Of a stretch of 64,000 nt of DNA, positions 59,504-64,000 are shown piece by piece. The stretch is from NCBI GenBank assembly GCA_031271865.1, contig JAISUW010000012.1, positions 28,657 through 92,656 of the forward strand, given 5' to 3'. Position numbers and translations under genes: made by a program. Each line of letters starts with the position of its first letter. Positions within the stretch are counted from its first letter, which is position 1. The notes below the pieces were generated by a model that was given only the letters and a program-made list of their open reading frames with translations, did no database searches and was not told where the DNA came from. This stretch comes from Oscillospiraceae bacterium (lineage in GTDB: Bacteria; Bacillota; Clostridia; Oscillospirales; Acutalibacteraceae).

Positions 59504-59995
59504 ATGGTTATCCGGATTACGCGGGCCGGCAAGTTCGCTTTGGTATGCGTGTTGTTGGTCATCACTGCAGTTATCGCCCTGAAAACAAGCACAATCACCG
59601 TCTCTACCCCATACTCCGGCGTAACCGCTCCGGTGCCTATTCTGGTCTACCGCTCCGCAGAAGGCAAAAGCCCCGTTGCGGCTACGCTGACAGATGTGCA
59701 GCAGGACGTGGCTTTCCTCAAAGATGCCGGCTACGCCTTTATGAGCGAGGAAGTACTTATGGGCGCCCTGCGAAGCGAAAAAGCGCTCCCGGGTAAATCC
59801 GTCCTCTTGGTCTTTGATGAGAATCTCTCCGGGTTTAACCCCGATATTCAGGCCTTCCTCGCCGCTGAGTCCCTCTCTTGGTTTACCCTCGATGAAGCCG
59901 GCACCCTCATGGATGAATTGCGCGCCGCCGGCTGCCCCATTACAAAACTCGAACGCTCCGCTGGGGTTTCGTTGGAGAGTTATGAGTTTAGTTGA
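59504..59995 (+). CDS. Degenerate polysaccharide-deacetylase-like protein
   Basis: 163 residues from ATG 59504, with an N-terminal membrane segment (about 8-25). The order PVPILVYRSAEG, TLTDVQQDVAFLKDAGYAFMS, then LPGKSVLLVFDENLSG follows the N-terminal half of NodB-type polysaccharide deacetylases. There the usual PVLMYH and TFDDG motifs would stand. The catalytic H and DD are lost (YRS; FDEN), and the rest of the domain is missing. Its last codons run into the pentanucleotide array. Probably a decaying or non-catalytic remnant. Confidence 0.6.
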   Translation: MVIRITRAGKFALVCVLLVITAVIALKTSTITVSTPYSGVTAPVPILVYRSAEGKSPVAATLTDVQQDVAFLKDAGYAFMSEEVLMGALRSEKALPGKSVLLVFDENLSGFNPDIQAFLAAESLSWFTLDEAGTLMDELRAAGCPITKLERSAGVSLESYEFS

Positions 59996-60129
59996 GTTGA
60001 GTTTAGCTGAGTTGAGTTTAGCTGAGTTGAGTTGAGTTGAGTTGAGTTGAGTTGAGTTTAGTTGAGTTGTGTTTAACTAAACTAAGCTAAGCTAAGCTAA
60101 GCTAAGCTAAGCTAAGCTAAACTCAACTA
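59976..60129. repeat. Pentanucleotide array between converging genes
   Basis: About 150 bp on a 5-bp lattice. The left half is GAGTT units with TAGCT/TAGTT interruptions. The right half is ACTAA, then seven GCTAA, then ACTCA. The outer parts are complementary (GTTTAGCTGAGTT against AACTCAGCTAAAC-like sequence), so a long imperfect hairpin is possible in either transcript. It sits exactly between the converging stops of the deacetylase-like gene and lepA. Confidence 0.85.
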
Positions 60130-61938
60130 CTCCTCCAGCTTCAGCACAGCCATAAACGCCTCCTGAGGCACCTCAACGGAACCGAACTGGCGCATTCGTT
60201 TTTTACCTTCCTTTTGTTTTTCCAAGAGTTTTTTCTTGCGTGTGATGTCGCCGCCGTAGCACTTCGCGAGGACATCCTTGCGCATAGCTTTGACAGTTTC
60301 GCGTGCGATGACTTTGGAACCGACGGCCACTTGCACGGGAATCTCGAACATTTGTCTTGGGATATGTTCTTTGAGCTTTTCAGCGATGCGGCGGGCGCGT
60401 CCGACGGCTTTATCTGCGTGGATAATGAAGCTGAGCGCGTCTATTTGGTCGCCGTTGAGCAGGACATCCAGTTTCTGGAGCTTGGATGCGCGATAGTCGA
60501 GGAACGCATAGTCGAAAGAAGCATACCCCCGCGTGCGGGACTTCAGGCTGTCGAAGAAGTCATAGATAATCTCCCCTAAGGGCAGTTCGTAGTGCATATC
60601 CACGCGTTCCGGGGCAACGTATTCCATGCCGATAAAAATCCCGCGGCGGTCTTGGCATAAGTCCATGATGGTGCCGACATACGCACTTGGGCTGTATATG
60701 TGCGCAGTGCAGTAGGGTTCTTCGCTCGATTGGATTTTGGCGGGGTCGGGGTAGTGGGTGGGGTTGTCTATCTCCGTTTCGGAGCCGTCGGAGAGCTTGA
60801 AGCGGTAGATGACACTTGGCACGGTGGTAACAAGGTCTATGTCATACTCTCGCTCTAAGCGTTCCTGTACGATCTCCATATGCAGCAGACCCAGAAAGCC
60901 GCAGCGGAAGCCGAAGCCCAAAGCCCCAGAGGTTTCCGGCTCGAAGGAGAGGGCGGCGTCATTCAGTTGGAGCTTGTCCAGCGACTCCCGGAGTGCCTCG
61001 TAGTCGCCGCCGTCCGCCGGATACATCCCGCAGAATACCATAGGCTGCACGGCGCGGTAGCCGGGGAGTGCCTCCTTGGCGGGGTTCTCTTTCTTGGTGA
61101 CGGTATCGCCGACGCGGGCATCCTTGACGGATTTGATGGAGGCCGTGATATAGCCGACCTCTCCTGCGGTAATCTCCTCCGCCGGGACAAGACCCAGGGG
61201 ACTCATGCGGCCGACCTCGACGACGGTGAATTCTGCGCCGGTGGTAAAGAGGCGCATGGTTTCTCCGGCTTGGAGGGTGCCGGACATCACGCGCACATAG
61301 ACGACAACCCCGCGGTACGGGTCATAGTAGCTGTCAAATATAAGTGCCTGTAATGGGGCGGCATCATCTGCGTTCAGCGGTGCCGGGATATCCGCCACGA
61401 TGCGCTCCAGAACCGCCTCCACATTCTCCCCGGTCTTGGCGGATACACGCGGGGCGTTGGAGCAGTCCAGACCGATGACATCCTCTATCTCCTTGGCGAC
61501 ACGCTCCGGCTCCGCAGCAGGGAGGTCTACCTTATTGATGACCGGCACCAGTTCCAAGTCGTGGTCCAGTGCTAAGTATGTGTTGGCCAGTGTCTGCGCC
61601 TCTATGCCTTGGGAGGCATCTACGATAAGGAGTGCGCCTTCGCACGCCGCCAGGGAGCGGCTGACCTCATAGTTGAAGTCCACGTGACCGGGGGTGTCTA
61701 TGAGGTTCAGCTCGTAGACCTCACCGTTATCCGCCTTGTAGTTCAGTGTGACGGCGTGGGCTTTGATGGTTATGCCGCGTTCGCGCTCCAGCTCCATGTC
61801 GTCGAGCATTTGTGCTGTAATATCGCGCTTTTGTACGGTTTCGGTCAATTCGAGCAAACGGTCGGCCAGCGTAGACTTCCCGTGGTCAATATGCGCGATG
61901 ATGGAGAAATTCCGTATATGGTCTTTTGCGAAAGCCAA
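60127..61938 (-). CDS. lepA: Elongation factor 4 (LepA)
   Basis: 603 residues, standard length. A translational GTPase that back-translocates or assists ribosomes under stress. G1 AHIDHGKST (about 15-23), G3 DTPGHVDF (about 81-88) and G4 NKVD are present. The LepA C-terminal domain ends [23 protein letters not shown]. The start is TTG 61938, with GGGG about nine bases upstream. The stop lies at the edge of the pentanucleotide array. Confidence 0.97.
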   Translation of the reverse strand: MAFAKDHIRNFSIIAHIDHGKSTLADRLLELTETVQKRDITAQMLDDMELERERGITIKAHAVTLNYKADNGEVYELNLIDTPGHVDFNYEVSRSLAACEGALLIVDASQGIEAQTLANTYLALDHDLELVPVINKVDLPAAEPERVAKEIEDVIGLDCSNAPRVSAKTGENVEAVLERIVADIPAPLNADDAAPLQALIFDSYYDPYRGVVVYVRVMSGTLQAGETMRLFTTGAEFTVVEVGRMSPLGLVPAEEITAGEVGYITASIKSVKDARVGDTVTKKENPAKEALPGYRAVQPMVFCGMYPADGGDYEALRESLDKLQLNDAALSFEPETSGALGFGFRCGFLGLLHMEIVQERLEREYDIDLVTTVPSVIYRFKLSDGSETEIDNPTHYPDPAKIQSSEEPYCTAHIYSPSAYVGTIMDLCQDRRGIFIGMEYVAPERVDMHYELPLGEIIYDFFDSLKSRTRGYASFDYAFLDYRASKLQKLDVLLNGDQIDALSFIIHADKAVGRARRIAEKLKEHIPRQMFEIPVQVAVGSKVIARETVKAMRKDVLAKCYGGDITRKKKLLEKQKEGKKRMRQFGSVEVPQEAFMAVLKLEE

Positions 61939-61970
61939 TGCAAGTGTCCCCTTTTCTTTTATCTGGCTAT

Positions 61971-61999
61971 ATTATACATGATTCGCCGGGAAAAAGCAA
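61971..61999 (-). promoter_or_regulatory. Promoter of lepA
   Basis: Minus strand TTGCTT (61999-61994), 17-bp spacer, TATAAT (61976-61971). Confidence 0.68.
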
Positions 62000-62089
62000 G
62001 AGGGGATTGCCGCTGCTTCCGCAGATTTGAAAACCAATGCAAGCAGCACAAGCAAGGATTCGTTTTTGTTCAGGCAATGTGTGATATTT

Positions 62090-63751
62090 TCACGCTGCAG
62101 CAGAAACGGATAGAATGAATTCGCCGGTACCATAAGCCGTATTGTCGGCATGGATACCGACAATTCGTACGGCTGGTATGTTTTCGGTAAACAATGAGGC
62201 AGGCAAATAACCGTAAAAGCCGCATTGCAATATGCCGGGAAGACCGCGTTCTTCCGCTATGTCAGAGCGGTATAACGGCATGAGGGGGTAATAGAAAACG
62301 CCGTCATCCGCCAGTAGGTATGCAAAGGCGGACTCTGTTTCGGTGTCATACGCCCAACCGGTTACTTTTATCCATTCTATCTGCTCTGTACGACTGTTTA
62401 CCGGAAGGTTATCCATGCTTTCTATCGAATAAGAAATACCAATATCATTTTCGGTATATTCCGGCACCGGCAACGGCACAAACCAGTGGTAGTCTCCAAA
62501 GTAGGGGGCGGTATCAATACGTAACCTTCGCGCCGCATTTCTCTCATACAGAGATGAAAACTGTCTGTAGACCGCAGTCATCTCCGCAGAAAGGGGAACC
62601 TCAAAACGCGGCACACAGACAATCATAAAGAAACAGAGCAAAACCGCCCGACCGGTTTGGTTCGGAATCCATTCCATCACCGCCGCGGCAAAAAGCAAGC
62701 CAATAACCATCAAGGGAACGAAACAGTAACGACCGGCTTCGCTTACTATTTTTCCCAAGGAAACAACATTCATCATATACTGCATACCGGCCCAGCAAAC
62801 AGAGAAAACAGCAAAAACCGCGGGTTTTGTGAGAGTCTTTTGGATGACGGCGTTATATACGCAATAGCCGATGAGGATACACAGCAGCACCAGCCCGATG
62901 ACGGCATTGCGGACAACGTTTTCGGAAAAACCTTTTGGGGTTATGAGCCGGCCGGCAATATCAAAAAAGTGCATGATGGCTTGTTTTATGTATACCGGGA
63001 GTTGCGACAGCGAAGCACCGGGAGCTATACGCAGCTGGATTGCAGAGATTGTCTGTACAATGCACGGGAGAAGAATACAGACGGATTTCGCACCATCGGA
63101 TAGTACAAACGTTTTCTTAGCAAGGCGGTATATAACTGCAAAGCCGAACACAGGTAAGAGCAATACAATCTGGGGACACGATAAACCAAATAGGAAGAGA
63201 ATGCTCATGCGCCGCCAATTCGGCAGCTCCAGCCGATGGACCGTATCCAGGCCTACCAAGAAGAAGTAGAATCCCATCCACCATTGCAGATATGTGATAT
63301 TCCAAAACATCTCTGCATAGGTAATGAAGCACAGCGCAATCCCAATACAAATCAGCCTGTTCCTTCTTTTCGGGACAATCCATGCAAAGGTATCATTCGT
63401 GAAATAACAGAGGATTGCCGTTGCGATGAGTACTGCGGGTATATTTAATAAGTACGGCAGAAGCGTTGCGTTGTTGAATACATCACAAGTCTTCCAAGCA
63501 ATGTCGGCTGTCAACTGCGCAACGAGGTGAAAATAACCGGCATAAGGCGTAACAAGTGCATTCCACTCGCTGTCTATCGCGCGGGCTATGAAAATCGAAC
63601 TGTCTTCTGCAAAAAGGTACGGCGAACCAACCACTGCAATGCAGCGCAAACACATCAGCAACAGCAAAGCGAAGAAGCAGACCGCTTGTTCTGCCAATGC
63701 GCGTTTGTCCATGTTTATCCGACATAATATCTTTACTTTACCCTCTGTCAT
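62090..63751 (-). CDS. Polytopic membrane protein, polysaccharide-locus type
   Basis: 553 residues with ten or more hydrophobic segments up to about residue 390, then a soluble C-terminal domain. The loop YLFAEDSSIFIARAID (about 45-60) places an acidic pair after the first helix, as in GT-C-type glycosyltransferases. That resemblance is the only functional hint. The ATG overlaps the stop of a truncated cupin gene (ATGA, 63748-63751), showing the two were one operon, probably for cell-surface glycan synthesis. Confidence 0.78.
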   Translation of the reverse strand: MTEGKVKILCRINMDKRALAEQAVCFFALLLLMCLRCIAVVGSPYLFAEDSSIFIARAIDSEWNALVTPYAGYFHLVAQLTADIAWKTCDVFNNATLLPYLLNIPAVLIATAILCYFTNDTFAWIVPKRRNRLICIGIALCFITYAEMFWNITYLQWWMGFYFFLVGLDTVHRLELPNWRRMSILFLFGLSCPQIVLLLPVFGFAVIYRLAKKTFVLSDGAKSVCILLPCIVQTISAIQLRIAPGASLSQLPVYIKQAIMHFFDIAGRLITPKGFSENVVRNAVIGLVLLCILIGYCVYNAVIQKTLTKPAVFAVFSVCWAGMQYMMNVVSLGKIVSEAGRYCFVPLMVIGLLFAAAVMEWIPNQTGRAVLLCFFMIVCVPRFEVPLSAEMTAVYRQFSSLYERNAARRLRIDTAPYFGDYHWFVPLPVPEYTENDIGISYSIESMDNLPVNSRTEQIEWIKVTGWAYDTETESAFAYLLADDGVFYYPLMPLYRSDIAEERGLPGILQCGFYGYLPASLFTENIPAVRIVGIHADNTAYGTGEFILSVSAAA

Positions 63752-63877
63752 AAAGCTCCAATCTCCACTTCGGTCAATTCTAAGTCACATAGAGCACGTA
63801 AGCCGTGCAGGGTGCCTGCCGGGATTTCCAGCACGTCACCGACGCTTACGCGGCGCAGGACACCGTCAAGCATATAC
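63748..63877 (-). pseudogene. Cupin gene remnant, 5' end lost at an IS boundary
   Basis: Only the last 42 codons remain, reading MLDGVLRRVSVGDVLEIPAG, then TLHGLRAL and ending VEIGAL. GDVLEIPAGTLHG is cupin motif 2, as in sugar-nucleotide isomerase-like (WxcM/FdtA-type) cupins of polysaccharide loci. Upstream of 63877 the sequence changes to the IS end, and the frame meets a stop there. It was probably the gene before the membrane protein at 62090. Confidence 0.7.
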
Positions 63878-64000
63878 TGACCTATACTATACCCATAATT
63901 TCAGACCAAAGAATAAGCGATTTATCGTTATAGCAAACTAGAATTATGAGGAAGAAATTTACAGCGGATTACAAGGCGCAAGCGGTTCTGGAGGTGCTCC
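63878..64000 (+). mobile_element. Left end of an IS3-type insertion sequence
   Basis: The element seems to begin at TGACCTATACTATACCC (63878), a TGA-type end common in the IS3 family, inside the cupin gene. A transposase frame opens 68 bases further in. The right end and target duplication lie outside the window. Confidence 0.65.
63946..64000 (+). CDS. IS3-family transposase OrfA, partial (5' end)
   Basis: ATG 63946 starts MRKKFTADYKAQAVLEVL before the window ends. This is the standard opening of the helix-turn-helix OrfA protein of IS3-family elements (K.F...K..AV.EVL). OrfA would be followed by OrfB by frameshift. It reads opposite to the interrupted cupin gene. Confidence 0.8.
   Translation, partial: MRKKFTADYKAQAVLEVL

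Overview
The window reads as chromosome of an anaerobic, Gram-positive bacterium of the Clostridia, probably a gut Oscillospiraceae-like lineage. This is inferred from gene content: a dnaB-tilS-hpt-ftsH run, an xpaC/telA pair, a SigH-like sigma factor, a SpoIIQ-like M23 protein, a DacF-type carboxypeptidase, ethanolamine ammonia-lyase, a glycyl radical enzyme and aldehyde ferredoxin oxidoreductase. Composition is moderately GC-rich. TTG and GTG starts are frequent, SD sequences are strong, and many promoters are near-consensus (TTGACA-17-TATAAT). No read-level or taxonomic check was possible.

Layout. 1-7.3 kb: the end of a multipass membrane protein, a ThuA-like protein, a GPH-type transporter, a purine permease, an ABC exporter and a DUF1508 protein. 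7.5-16.7 kb: one minus-strand operon of twelve overlapping or closely spaced genes. It encodes a polyferredoxin, an aldehyde:ferredoxin oxidoreductase (AOR)-family enzyme, pterin cofactor genes (MoaD, a ThiF/HesA-type activator, MoeA, MoaA, MoaC, a MOSC protein, MogA/MoaB) and a TupABC tungstate transporter. This is almost a self-contained kit for making a tungstopterin enzyme, but MoaE is absent. 16.9-28.1 kb: a zinc-ribbon protein, a sigma factor, a secreted beta-helix protein, an acyl-CoA synthetase, a secreted glycosidase-like protein, tRNA-Gly, an amidohydrolase and a GH127-like/AlkD/GNAT/DUF1801 run. 28.2-37.5 kb: minus-strand housekeeping run dnaB-tilS-hpt-ftsH followed by xpaC, a VWA protein and telA. 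37.6-48.4 kb: an M23 protein, eutA-X-eutB-eutC plus an MBL hydrolase, a membrane-anchored GH3 with swapped domains, and a large surface protein.

48.5-55.6 kb is the most interesting part: a glycyl radical enzyme (GRE), its activase and a flavin-binding-type protein. Between enzyme and activase lies a 53-residue cysteine-rich gene whose CxxC-x13-C-x14-C pattern resembles the iron-sulfur small subunits of 4-hydroxyphenylacetate decarboxylase and benzylsuccinate synthase. Divergent from this operon is a GPH-type transporter. The gap between them holds a strikingly regular array: six ~62-bp units in three pairs, with a 221-bp super-period and spacings of 74 and 147 bp.

55.6-64.0 kb: a phosphoesterase, a DacF-like carboxypeptidase, a third GPH transporter, a degenerate deacetylase-like protein, lepA, a polysaccharide-type membrane protein, and a cupin gene cut by an IS3-type element at the window edge. 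Arrays on a strict 5-bp lattice occur at three places: inside moaA, at the start of tupC, and between the deacetylase remnant and lepA.
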